Positions 22,836-30,336 are shown, counted from the stretch's first letter. The stretch: DNA of 31,808 bases from an uncultured Oscillospiraceae bacterium (GCA_900757415.1 CAAENU010000192.1:1-31808), one strand, 5' to 3'. Translations and numbers: made by a program. Notes: generated from the letters alone by a model not told the origin.

Positions 22836-24026
22836 TCAGCAGGATTCCGTGATGGTGATATGGGCCAGCGCTTCCCGCTCGGCCTTCTCTGAAAGCTCCT
22901 GCCCCAAACCCGGCAGATCCGGGACATCGCACCAGCCGCTGACCGGCTGATAGTCGTATTTACACAGGGAAATGTTGGCCATGGAGCGGTTTGTCACATG
23001 GTGTTCATGAATGGCAAAATTGGGGATGGCGGCCTCCAACTGCATGGCCGCGGCAATGGCGATGGGACTGCCGCAGCAGTGAGGCTGCACCGTTACGTCA
23101 AATGTATAGGCAAGGTCGCAGATCTTCTTCGTCTCGGTAAAGCCGCCGGCGATACCGATATCCGGCTGCGCCACCTGAATGGCATTGCGCCGGAAGAAAG
23201 ACAGGAAATTCATGCGGCCGTACATCCGCTCGCCGCTGGCGATGGGGATGGAACTCTCGCGGTGAATTTTTTCGCCGTTCTGCACCAGCAGGGGCGTATT
23301 GGGTTCCTCCATGAACATGATGCGGTAAGGCGCGGCAATATGCGCCAGCTGCACGGCAGAAACCGCGTCCGTGCGGCCATGGTTTTCCAGCATCAGATCC
23401 ACATCCGGGCCGACGGCATCCCGCACTGCGGCGATGCGCTTCTCGATCATATGCTGAAGCTCCAGCGGAATGGGACCGCGCAGGAAACCCAGGCGCTTTC
23501 CGTCGGCGCCGTAGGTAATGAAATTGATCTTGACGGCGTCAAAGCCTTCGCTGACGGCGGCCGCGGCATGCGCGGCCAGATCCTCAGGACGGAAGCCGCG
23601 GTCAAACACCATGCCCGCAGTACCCCAGCCGAACTGAAGCTGGCTGGCATAGGCGCGCAGCCGGGAGTGCATCCGACCGCCCAGCAGGCGGCTGACGGAC
23701 ATGCCCAGCGCCTTGCCCTTGATATCCCACAGCGCCATATCGATGGCGCTGACGGCGCTCATCACCGCCATGCCGCCGCCCTGACCCCAGAAGGAATCAT
23801 GGAATGTGTGGTCCCAGACCACCTCATGGGCCATGGCATCCATACCGATGACCATGGGAGCGATCTCCCGCAGCATGCCTACAGCGCCCCAGGCCCCGTT
23901 GTCAAAACCCAGCGCCGCCTCGCCATAGCCGCTGATACCCTCATCCGTGTTGACGCGGCAGACTACCGGACGCCATGTGGGCCGGCCGCCATCCAGCAGA
24001 AAAATCTCAACACTTGTAATTTTCAT
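22836..24026 (-). CDS. Enolase-superfamily dehydratase/racemase (MR/MLE family)
   Basis: 396 residues. An N-terminal capping domain (about 1-125) is followed by a TIM barrel. Probable metal ligands are E214 (LMLENHG), E240/E241 (FMEEPN) and E266 (ASGERM). D289 (QPDIG) and H316 (QPHCCG) form the Asp-His dyad of the MR subgroup. The Lys-x-Lys motif reads K166-I-N168, so the second lysine is replaced, as in several sugar-acid dehydratases. Members abstract a proton alpha to a carboxylate and dehydrate acid sugars or racemise. The start overlaps the ATPase stop by 4 bases (ATGA) with AGGAG 5 bases upstream, linking it to the transporter. Substrate not assignable. Confidence 0.82.
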   Translation of the reverse strand: MKITSVEIFLLDGGRPTWRPVVCRVNTDEGISGYGEAALGFDNGAWGAVGMLREIAPMVIGMDAMAHEVVWDHTFHDSFWGQGGGMAVMSAVSAIDMALWDIKGKALGMSVSRLLGGRMHSRLRAYASQLQFGWGTAGMVFDRGFRPEDLAAHAAAAVSEGFDAVKINFITYGADGKRLGFLRGPIPLELQHMIEKRIAAVRDAVGPDVDLMLENHGRTDAVSAVQLAHIAAPYRIMFMEEPNTPLLVQNGEKIHRESSIPIASGERMYGRMNFLSFFRRNAIQVAQPDIGIAGGFTETKKICDLAYTFDVTVQPHCCGSPIAIAAAMQLEAAIPNFAIHEHHVTNRSMANISLCKYDYQPVSGWCDVPDLPGLGQELSEKAEREALAHITITESC

Positions 24027-24805
24027 AGCTGCTCCTGTTTCTCCTCGTTTTCGCGCAGTATCCGTCTGAGGAACTGGCGTGTACGCTCGTTCTGCGGATG
24101 GTCAAAGATCTGCTCCGGGGCGCCCTCCTCCACGATGACGCCGCCCTCCATAAAGATCACATGGTTGGCCACATCCCGGGCGAAGGACATCTCATGAGTG
24201 ACCACGATCATGGTAATACCGTCCTGCGCAAGGCCCTTCATCACGCCCAGCACCTCGCCGATCAACTCCGGATCCAGCGCGGAGGTAGGCTCATCAAACA
24301 GCACCACGTCCGGGTTCAGGGCAATGGCACGGGCAATACCCACACGCTGCTGCTGGCCGCCGGAAAGCTGGCTGGGATAGTAATCAAACCGATCACCCAG
24401 TCCCACCTTTTCCAGCATTTCCTTGGCGATACGTTCGGCCTCGGCTTTTGGCACCTTGCGGGACACGGTCAGGCCCAGCATCACGTTTTCCAGCGCGGTT
24501 TTGTTGTTGAACAGGCAGTAATTCTGGAACACAAAGCCGCTCTTGGCACGGATGGCGGCAATATCCTTCTTTTTGGCTGTTTTAAAATCGATGCTCATAT
24601 CACCGATGGTCATCTGCCCCTCGTCCGCCTTGCCCAGAAAATTGATGCAGCGCAGCAGCGTGGTCTTGCCGGAGCCGGAGGGCCCCAGAATCACCACCAC
24701 ATCGCCCTTTTTTACCGTGATATCCACCCCATTGAGCACAGGGTGATCCCAGCCGGGAAACGTCTTTTTCAGGTTCTTTATTTCCACCATGGTCCTGTTT
24801 TCCAT
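24023..24805 (-). CDS. Amino-acid ABC transporter ATP-binding protein
   Basis: 260 residues. Walker A GPSGSGKTT (41-49), Q loop FVFQNYCLF, signature LSGGQQQR, Walker B VVLFDEPTSALD, switch VVTHEM. Best similarity is to the polar amino-acid (GlnQ/HisP) subfamily. It powers import by the two permeases upstream. AAAGGAG lies 11 bases before the ATG at 24805; an ATG five codons later (MVEIKN) is possible. The gene is followed with overlap by the dehydratase gene. Confidence 0.92.
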   Translation of the reverse strand: MENRTMVEIKNLKKTFPGWDHPVLNGVDITVKKGDVVVILGPSGSGKTTLLRCINFLGKADEGQMTIGDMSIDFKTAKKKDIAAIRAKSGFVFQNYCLFNNKTALENVMLGLTVSRKVPKAEAERIAKEMLEKVGLGDRFDYYPSQLSGGQQQRVGIARAIALNPDVVLFDEPTSALDPELIGEVLGVMKGLAQDGITMIVVTHEMSFARDVANHVIFMEGGVIVEEGAPEQIFDHPQNERTRQFLRRILRENEEKQEQL

Positions 24806-24828
24806 AGTATCACTTGCTCCTTTATCAG

Positions 24829-25533
24829 TCAGTGGGCCGCGTTATAGACATTCAGCCGCTTTTCCAGATACTCAAAGATCTTCTGCATGATGAAGCAGAT
24901 CACAACATAAATGACAAACACATCCACATAGGCTTCCAGATAATTGTAGTTCAGACCTGCCAGCGTTTTGGCTGTGCCCATGATATCCAGCACGCCCATG
25001 TAGAACACCAGCGCAGTACCTTTGAAAAGATTGATGATATTGTTGCCCAGATTGGGGATGGCGCTGACCAGCGCCTGCGGGATGATGATATGGGCATAGG
25101 CCTGAAATGTGCTCAGGCCCACCGAATGGGCCGCCTCCAGCTGATTGCTGTTGACCGCCGCCAGCGCCGAGCGGAAGATCTCGGACATGATGGCGATGGT
25201 AAAGGTGCAGCAGATGAAGGTGGCAAACCAGATCTGGTTGATGTTATAGAAATCGATCCCCCAGCCGTAGCGCTTACCCAGCACCGTCAATGTATTGGGC
25301 AGGGCGTTATAGAAAAGGAAGATCAGCACCATCAGCGGTACGCCGCGGAAGAAGGATATCAGCACCGTGAACACCGGCGTAATGACCTTGACCCGCTTAT
25401 AGCGCATCAGACCCACCAGAAACGCCAGCGGCATGGAGATAACCACTGTCAGAAATACGATGAGCAGGGAGACGGGAACGCCCTTGGTAATGATGGTTCC
25501 CATTGCTTCCAACGCAAATTTTCCGTTGAACAT
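24829..25533 (-). CDS. Amino-acid ABC transporter permease
   Basis: 234 residues with about five membrane segments and the EAA loop EAAHSVGLSTFQAYAHIIIPQA that contacts the ATPase. The SFFRGVPLMVLIFLFY segment is the standard signature of His/Glu/Gln/Arg/opine-family permeases. It starts 3 bases after the preceding permease gene and probably forms a heterodimer with it. Confidence 0.9.
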   Translation of the reverse strand: MFNGKFALEAMGTIITKGVPVSLLIVFLTVVISMPLAFLVGLMRYKRVKVITPVFTVLISFFRGVPLMVLIFLFYNALPNTLTVLGKRYGWGIDFYNINQIWFATFICCTFTIAIMSEIFRSALAAVNSNQLEAAHSVGLSTFQAYAHIIIPQALVSAIPNLGNNIINLFKGTALVFYMGVLDIMGTAKTLAGLNYNYLEAYVDVFVIYVVICFIMQKIFEYLEKRLNVYNAAH

Positions 25534-25536
25534 CCG

Positions 25537-26271
25537 TCACCGCTCCTTTCCGGACGCCGCTCTTTTCCGCACAGGGGCGATCCCCTGATGACGGCCCAGC
25601 GCTTTTTCACCGCTGTCTATCAGCTTGGCCAGCAGCAGCGACAACAGCCAATAGATAATGGCAATGGCCAGATAGACCTCAAGAATATGTACGCCATAGG
25701 TGCGGGTATTATAGTTGCGGGCATTGCCCACCAGATCGATCACGCCCACGGAAAAGCCGACGGCGGTTTCCAGCAGATTGCTGACGATCAGGTTTCCCAG
25801 ATTGGGCAGCGCAATGCGCAGCGCCTGCGGCATCATTACATGGATAAAACCCTGCCATGTGCTCAGTCCGCAGCTGTACGCCGCCTCCATCTGTCCCTTC
25901 GGGATGGCCAGATAGGCCGAACGCATGGCCTCTGACATACGGGCCGAGCCAAACATGGACAGCGTGAGCACCATGTAGATGGCCTTGTTCCAGCCGGCAA
26001 TATCCACGCCAAAGGCATATTGGAACAGCTTGGGAATGCCGAAATACATGATGAACAGCAGCACGATGAAAGGCGTACCCTGAATGATCTGGACATAGAA
26101 CCCCACCAGACCGCGCACCACTTTATTTTTGCGCAGCTTGCACCAGGCAAAGAACATACCGAACGAGAGGGAAAAAATAAGAGAGCATCCCAGGATCCCC
26201 AACGTAAACGGCAGATACGGGAGAAGGATCGGAAAGCTCTCCAAAAAGGCTTTCAGAGAAAATATTTGCAT
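25537..26271 (-). CDS. Amino-acid ABC transporter permease
   Basis: 244 residues, the same family as its neighbour: QIIQGTPFIVLLFIMYFGIP and the EAA loop EAAYSCGLSTWQGFIHVMMPQA. It carries a basic C-terminal tail (GEKALGRHQGIAPVRKRA) not present in the other subunit. A 183-base hairpin-rich spacer separates it from the binding-protein gene, which is often the case where the binding protein is made in excess. Confidence 0.9.
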   Translation of the reverse strand: MQIFSLKAFLESFPILLPYLPFTLGILGCSLIFSLSFGMFFAWCKLRKNKVVRGLVGFYVQIIQGTPFIVLLFIMYFGIPKLFQYAFGVDIAGWNKAIYMVLTLSMFGSARMSEAMRSAYLAIPKGQMEAAYSCGLSTWQGFIHVMMPQALRIALPNLGNLIVSNLLETAVGFSVGVIDLVGNARNYNTRTYGVHILEVYLAIAIIYWLLSLLLAKLIDSGEKALGRHQGIAPVRKRAASGKER

Positions 26272-26350
26272 AATGACGTCCTCTCTGCTGTGTGAATCGG
26301 TTCGCGGCTGTGCCGTCTATATATCAGCTTGCGTATAAGCCGGGCAGCCG

Positions 26351-26402
26351 GCAGGCGGCCGGCCTGCACGGCAGTGGGAGCTGCCGCGCAGGCGTACGCC
26401 TG
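26351..26402. other. Three adjacent hairpins in the binding-protein/permease spacer
   Basis: Hairpins at 26351-26356/26362-26367 (GCAGGC/GCCTGC), 26369-26374/26381-26386 (CGGCAG/CTGCCG) and the palindrome CAGGCGTACGCCTG at 26389-26402. There is no T-run, so they are more likely RNA stabilisers or attenuating structures that raise binding-protein mRNA over permease mRNA than full terminators. The rest of the 26272-26454 spacer shows nothing else. Confidence 0.5.
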
Positions 26403-26454
26403 ACTGGAGAAAAACGGATCCCGTGGAACCGCAGATCCCTATGGAATTGGAATA

Positions 26455-27363
26455 TTATTGGTAATCAGCCTTGGGCTGGACGGAAGCATACTTGAAACCG
26501 TCGATATACTGGAAGACATTCTCACCGTAGTACTTGATGGCAATAGCGGCCATGGTACCGTCCTCATACAGCTGGGCCATGGCACCGTCGATGGCGTCCA
26601 CCAGCTCCTGCTGATCCTTGCCGTACAGCACCCAGGTGCCAAAGCCGGCATCCGTGAACTCTATGAAGAAGGTCTCGTCGTTGACATCGATCTCATCCTT
26701 GACAGCGGTATAGCTGCTGCGCAGGTCGGAGATCATATCATAGCGACCGTTGATCACATCCTGCAGCTCAACGGCGATGGGAGCATGCTCGGAGACCTCG
26801 AAAATCAGCTGCTCTTCATGGGTGGCGTTGAAGTTGCTGTACAGGGTGTAGCCGGACTCATCAGAGCTGTAGGGTACGTTGCGCAGGCCCAGCTTTGCCA
26901 CCTGGCTGAGCATCTCCTCGGTGGTGCCCTGCGTGACCTTATCCTTATACTCATTGCGCAGGATCAGGCCGCGGACGCCGGCCGCCACGGGATACTCCGG
27001 GAAGATATATTTAGTGGCGCGGTCATCATTGTAGAAAAAGTTGTTGATGCCCACCTGATAGGTACCGGTATCCAGACCAATGAGGATCGCTTCCTGCGTG
27101 CCGGTTTCATATACAAATTCGTACTGGGGCAGCAGCTCGTCCACCAGGCACATCACTTCATAGTTTTCGCCAGCCAGATTGCCATCCTTGTCCAGATAGC
27201 AATTGGGCATGGCATCCGTACCGATACCGACCTTGATCTTGGTTACGTTGCCCTCGCCGTCCCCGCCCTGGGGGGTCTTGTCATCCCCGGCAGAACCGCC
27301 ACATGCTGTCAGCATACTCAGCACCATAACGGCTGCAAGGATCCATGCAAGTGTCTTTTTCAT
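26455..27363 (-). CDS. ABC transporter substrate-binding lipoprotein
   Basis: 302 residues. A lipoprotein signal peptide with lipobox LTAC (C21) is followed by a Gly/Asp linker and a type II periplasmic-binding fold for amino acids (TKIKVGIGTDAMPNCYLDKDGNLAGENYEVM, GLDTGTYQVGINNFFYNDDRATKYIFPEYPV, GYTLYSNFNATHEE). The usual arginine that clamps the amino-acid carboxylate is not obvious, and the ligand is unknown. AAGGGGAG lies 9 bases before the ATG at 27363. It is the first gene of the operon, with a long structured leader. It would be anchored on the outer face of the membrane. Confidence 0.88.
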   Translation of the reverse strand: MKKTLAWILAAVMVLSMLTACGGSAGDDKTPQGGDGEGNVTKIKVGIGTDAMPNCYLDKDGNLAGENYEVMCLVDELLPQYEFVYETGTQEAILIGLDTGTYQVGINNFFYNDDRATKYIFPEYPVAAGVRGLILRNEYKDKVTQGTTEEMLSQVAKLGLRNVPYSSDESGYTLYSNFNATHEEQLIFEVSEHAPIAVELQDVINGRYDMISDLRSSYTAVKDEIDVNDETFFIEFTDAGFGTWVLYGKDQQELVDAIDGAMAQLYEDGTMAAIAIKYYGENVFQYIDGFKYASVQPKADYQ

Positions 27364-27531
27364 GTTCTTGTACTCCCCTTCTTTGTCGATTGATGATAGC
27401 AATTTTATAAAGCGGCATTTCGCCGGTTTACCCTTTTTCATTGAAAGCTATCCTATTGCACAACAGGCGGCTACAAAAATTGTGCAACAAGCACCAAAAC
27501 TTTCTTTTTTTATTGGGCTAATTGGTTGATA
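27364..27531 (-). promoter_or_regulatory. Structured 5' leader of the ABC operon
   Basis: About 170 bases lie between the probable transcription start (near 27531) and the start codon. On the RNA strand TTGCACAA and TTGTGCAA (27480-27487 with 27456-27463) can pair around a 16-base loop. GATAGC/GCTATC (27447-27452 with 27395-27400) can close a domain enclosing the hairpin CGGC/GCCG (27413-27425). No known riboswitch consensus is recognised. The TTGYRCAA octamers may be protein operators instead. Confidence 0.4.
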
Positions 27532-27537
27532 TGCTGT

Positions 27538-27604
27538 ATTATGACACAACTCTTTTCTGATGTCAATAGTTTTGCCTGTCAAAAGTAAAAAACATCTTAC
27601 CTTT
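27538..27604 (-). promoter_or_regulatory. Promoter of the ABC operon with shared upstream block
   Basis: Minus strand: -10 CATAAT (27538-27543), 17-base spacer, -35 TTGACA (27561-27566) preceded by AAACTA, and an upstream block AAAGGTAAGATGTTTT (27589-27604). The same three blocks occur at the VOC/nhaC promoter (29725-29781). The interval 27605-27668 between this block and the nhaC terminator holds nothing further that I recognise. Confidence 0.75.
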
Positions 27605-27668
27605 AAGCTCATTAAGCCGGGTGTGCCCTATTTGAGAGATATTTCTTCTGAAAATACCTGCAAAAATA

Positions 27669-27703
27669 CGTCAAGGCGCAGGACATTGTCCTGCGCCTTG
27701 ACG
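27669..27703 (-). terminator. Terminator after nhaC
   Basis: A perfect 16-bp stem (27669-27684 with 27688-27703, loop ATT) lies 15 bases past the nhaC stop on the minus strand and is followed there by TATTTTTG. It separates the nhaC unit from the ABC-operon promoter. Confidence 0.85.
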
Positions 27704-27718
27704 GCGTTGTACAGAAGA

Positions 27719-29122
27719 TTATTCAGCTGCGGCTTCTTCCTTTTTCGCCTTGAACACGAAGATGCCCAGATAGGACAGGATGATGGACAGGGCAATGTTG
27801 ATGAGGTTGAAGAAGCAGAACGGCAGGTAGGCGAAGGTCGCCACGCCCAACGTGGTCGCCATGTACACGCCGGCGGTGTTCCAGGGAATCAGACCGGCAG
27901 ACAGGGTGGAGCCTTCCTCCAGGCAGCGGGAGAGCATGGGACGAGCCAAACCCTTGGCGTCAAAGGCGCCCTTAAAGGCGTTGCCGGCCAGAATGATGGA
28001 GACCATGGTATTGCAGGTGGTAGCCTGGAAGAAAATGCCGGAGAAAATGGTAGCCGTGATCAGCGTGCCAACATTCTTGATCTTGACCAGCAATGTTTCC
28101 ACGATGGTCTGCATATACCCCAGCTCAGACAGGATTCCGCCCAGCATCAGGGCGATGATCATGGTATAAATGGAGCTCATCATACCGGCCATACCGCCGC
28201 GGTTGAGCAGGCTGTCGATGGCGGCAACGCCGGACTCGATCTTGTGGCCGCTGTACAGCGTACCCATCACGCTGATGAAATCCTTGCCCTGCACCAGCAC
28301 GGCAATAACCACGGCAGACAGCGTACCGGCCGCCATGGAGGGCAGCGCGGGGACCTTCATCATGCTCAGGCCCAGCAGGATCACCACGGGGATCAGCACG
28401 ACAATGCCCACGTTGAACAGCTCGGCAAGGGAGTCGGTAATGGTGCTGATGGTCGCGGGATCAAAAGCACCACTGGAATATTTTGCGCCCACGATGGCGT
28501 AGAGCACGACCGCAATCAGCGCAGCGGGACCCTGCACGTAGAACATGGCCTTCATGTGCTTGTAGATGTCGCACTCAGCCGTGGCAGAAGCCAGGTTGGT
28601 GGTATCGGACAGCGGAGAGAGCTTGTCGCCAAAGAACGCGCCGGAAACCACCGCACCGGCAATGATGTGGGCGGGCATGCCCATAGAGGTGCCGATACCC
28701 ATCAGCGCCAAACCCACAGTGCCGGCGCTGCCCCAGGAAGTACCGGTAGCCAGAGAGGTAATGCAGCAGATGATGAATGCGGCCGGCAGGAAAATCTTGG
28801 GAGACAGGATCTTCAGTCCGTAGTAGATCAGCGCGGGAACTGTACCGGCGGAGATCCATGAGCCGATGATCATACCGATCAGGAACATGATGACCATGGC
28901 GATGACGCCGCGCATCAGGCCGGCCACCATGGCGTCCTGAATCTGCTGCCACTTATACCCGGCAAACACAGAGATCAGCGCCACCACAACAATGACAAGG
29001 AACAACAGGGACTGCAGCGTGATGCGCATAATGCCGAAGCCAACGATCATCATGGCCACCAGCGCCACCAGAACGCCCATAGAAAGGGCAAATGACGGCT
29101 TCTTATTTTGTTTGTTTTCCAT
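27719..29122 (-). CDS. NhaC-family Na+/H+ antiporter
   Basis: 467 residues with about 11-12 membrane segments. The family hallmark GAFFGDKLSPLSDTTNLA is complete, as are ATGTSWGSAGTVG and the later ATTCNTMVSIILAG and LIPWNTAGVYMATTLG. NhaC-type proteins exchange protons with sodium, and some family members (for example MleN of Bacillus) exchange Na+-lactate for H+-malate, so an organic-acid exchanger is a real alternative. AAAGGAG lies 7 bases before the ATG. It is the second gene after the VOC gene, under the promoter that resembles that of the ABC operon. Confidence 0.88.
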   Translation of the reverse strand: MENKQNKKPSFALSMGVLVALVAMMIVGFGIMRITLQSLLFLVIVVVALISVFAGYKWQQIQDAMVAGLMRGVIAMVIMFLIGMIIGSWISAGTVPALIYYGLKILSPKIFLPAAFIICCITSLATGTSWGSAGTVGLALMGIGTSMGMPAHIIAGAVVSGAFFGDKLSPLSDTTNLASATAECDIYKHMKAMFYVQGPAALIAVVLYAIVGAKYSSGAFDPATISTITDSLAELFNVGIVVLIPVVILLGLSMMKVPALPSMAAGTLSAVVIAVLVQGKDFISVMGTLYSGHKIESGVAAIDSLLNRGGMAGMMSSIYTMIIALMLGGILSELGYMQTIVETLLVKIKNVGTLITATIFSGIFFQATTCNTMVSIILAGNAFKGAFDAKGLARPMLSRCLEEGSTLSAGLIPWNTAGVYMATTLGVATFAYLPFCFFNLINIALSIILSYLGIFVFKAKKEEAAAE

Positions 29123-29170
29123 TTTCTTTCTCCTTTTTTATTTACTCATTTAACACACACTATAGATATT

Positions 29171-29191
29171 ATTGCCGCACGAGACGGCAAT
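29171..29191. other. Intercistronic hairpin between VOC gene and nhaC
   Basis: A 7-bp perfect stem (ATTGCCG/CGGCAAT, 7-nt loop) lies in the 84-base spacer. It has no T-run on the minus strand, so it is at most a weak attenuator or processing site; nhaC probably depends on the upstream promoter. Confidence 0.35.
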
Positions 29192-29206
29192 CTTGGTGTC
29201 GGGGAA

Positions 29207-29617
29207 TTATTTGCGGCCGCCGGTCAGCTCTTGATCGGGCAGCAGGATCCGCTGGAACTCCACCTTGTAATCATTGGGATCGCGGATAAAGCAGGCGTAC
29301 ACCGGGAAATTATCCTGCTTTTTGGGCGGGCACACGATCTGGGCGCCGCGTGCCTTGACCACCTCATAATGGGCATCCACATCCGCCTCATCATGGCAAT
29401 TCAAAGAGATGCACATGCCCACAGGGCCGGACGGGATCGGGCGACCGTCGGGATACTGGCAGAAACCCAGATAGCCATAACCGGTATCAAAGATGTGGCA
29501 CTCATAGCCGGAATTCTGCACCTGTACCAGCTTCAGACCCACCACTTCCTGATAAAACTTTGATGTCTCATGAATGTCCTTGCAGGGGAAAAACACAACG
29601 CTGTTTTCTACTGCCAT
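29207..29617 (-). CDS. VOC-family (glyoxalase-like) protein
   Basis: 136 residues with the two beta-alpha-beta-beta-beta halves of the vicinal-oxygen-chelate fold: SVVFFPCKDIHETSKFYQEVVGLKL opening and the closing ACFIRDPNDYKVEFQRI with the usual glutamate ligand. VOC enzymes isomerise, epimerise or cleave small molecules using a divalent metal; some are only binding proteins. The exact activity is open. It begins the unit with nhaC. AAAGGA lies 9 bases before the ATG. An epimerase or lyase acting on the same compound as the ABC-operon enzymes would fit the shared promoter, but this is speculation. Confidence 0.78.
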   Translation of the reverse strand: MAVENSVVFFPCKDIHETSKFYQEVVGLKLVQVQNSGYECHIFDTGYGYLGFCQYPDGRPIPSGPVGMCISLNCHDEADVDAHYEVVKARGAQIVCPPKKQDNFPVYACFIRDPNDYKVEFQRILLPDQELTGGRK

Positions 29618-29724
29618 ATGGCTTCATCCTTTCTTTTTCGCAATTTTCCAAATATCAATCCAGAAATTTGGTTATATTGCCAAATTGCGCAACCGTTTCC
29701 GTTCACAATTTGTTCATGTGTTGC

Positions 29725-29781
29725 ATTATGACATATTCACACCGAGTTGTCAATAGTTTACTAATAAAACGTCTTACCTTT
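29725..29781 (-). promoter_or_regulatory. Promoter of the VOC/nhaC unit with shared upstream block
   Basis: Minus strand: CATAAT (29725-29730), 17 bases, TTGACA (29748-29753) preceded by AAACTA, and AAAGGTAAGACGTTTT (29766-29781). A 6-4-6 palindrome AGTATC-TGTC-GATACT (29786-29801) lies just upstream, and TTGCGCAA (29685-29692) and GTTCACAAT (29701-29709) lie downstream in the leader. The remaining part of the 29618-29964 gap, up to the sigma-G-like promoter at 29881, shows no gene. Confidence 0.75.
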
Positions 29782-29880
29782 TGATAGTATCTGTCGATAC
29801 TTTTCTTTTAGAGAGACTCATTCGTATACAGCAAGAGAAATCTGTTTATCCGGAAATTACCAGATTGCACAAATGCATAT

Positions 29881-29911
29881 TGCATCAGCAGAAGGGAAAT
29901 CTAGCATAGCA
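29881..29911 (+). promoter_or_regulatory. Candidate sigma-G-type promoter for the spore protein
   Basis: TGCATC (29881-29886), 18-base spacer, CATAGCA (29905-29911), close to the Bacillus sigma-G pattern TGMATA-N17/18-CATACTA. It lies about 50 bases before the spore-protein start codon. No SigA-type promoter is evident there. Confidence 0.45.
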
Positions 29912-29964
29912 ATACCCAATCGGCCAGCTTTTATGTGGCCAATAAATGAAAGGAGATTTGAATT

Positions 29965-30162
29965 ATGTCTAGCAAGAATACCAACAAGCTGAATGTTCCC
30001 GAGGCTCGCGCCGCCATGGATAAGTTTAAGATGGAGGCCGCTTCCGAGGTGGGCGTCAACCTGAAGAACGGTTACAACGGCGACCTGACCAGCCGCGAGG
30101 CGGGTTCTGTCGGCGGCCAGATGGTCAAGAAGATGATCGAGTCTTACGAGAAGAATCTGTAA
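29965..30162 (+). CDS. Alpha/beta-type small acid-soluble spore protein
   Basis: 65 residues, typical for alpha/beta SASPs, which saturate forespore DNA, hold it in an A-like form and protect it from UV and chemicals. The GPR-protease site reads KMEAASEVGV (consensus around E-A-S-E), and the C-terminal DNA-binding half shows the conserved GDLTSREAGSVGGQMVKKMIE. AAAGGAG precedes the ATG. Monocistronic, with a terminator; a sigma-G-like promoter sits in front. It shows that the host makes endospores or descends from a spore-former. Confidence 0.95.
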   Translation: MSSKNTNKLNVPEARAAMDKFKMEAASEVGVNLKNGYNGDLTSREAGSVGGQMVKKMIESYEKNL

Positions 30163-30189
30163 GGACCGCATCGACTGCAGACTGCGTGT

Positions 30190-30230
30190 AAAAGGCGAGG
30201 GGACGGCAAAATGCCGCCCCCCGCCTTTTT
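30190..30230 (+). terminator. Terminator after the spore-protein gene
   Basis: A long GC-rich imperfect stem: AAAGGCG and CGCCTTT arms at the base, CGGCA/TGCCG at the top, AAA loop, ending in TTTTT. Confidence 0.85.
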
Positions 30231-30269
30231 ATGGGTATGGAGAAATCCATATTCCTTTGCTTTTCCCGG

Positions 30270-30298
30270 TTGCCATTTTGCGCAGAATGTGATACACT
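30270..30298 (+). promoter_or_regulatory. SigA-type promoter for the zinc-ribbon gene
   Basis: TTGCCA (30270-30275), 17 bases, TACACT (30293-30298), 38 bases before the ATG at 30337. Confidence 0.65.
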
Positions 30299-30336
30299 GT
30301 GCCCACAAAATACAAAGCAAAACAGGAGTAACTGGA

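Noticed and set aside
27560..28861. Plus-strand 433-codon open frame opposite nhaC
   Set aside because: Antisense shadow; the composition (repeats of H, G, Q, N) is that of reversed membrane-protein codons.
29786..29801. AGTATC-TGTC-GATACT followed by TTTCTTTTA as a plus-strand terminator
   Set aside because: No plus-strand gene ends nearby; a binding site next to the VOC/nhaC promoter is a better explanation, and it is noted there.
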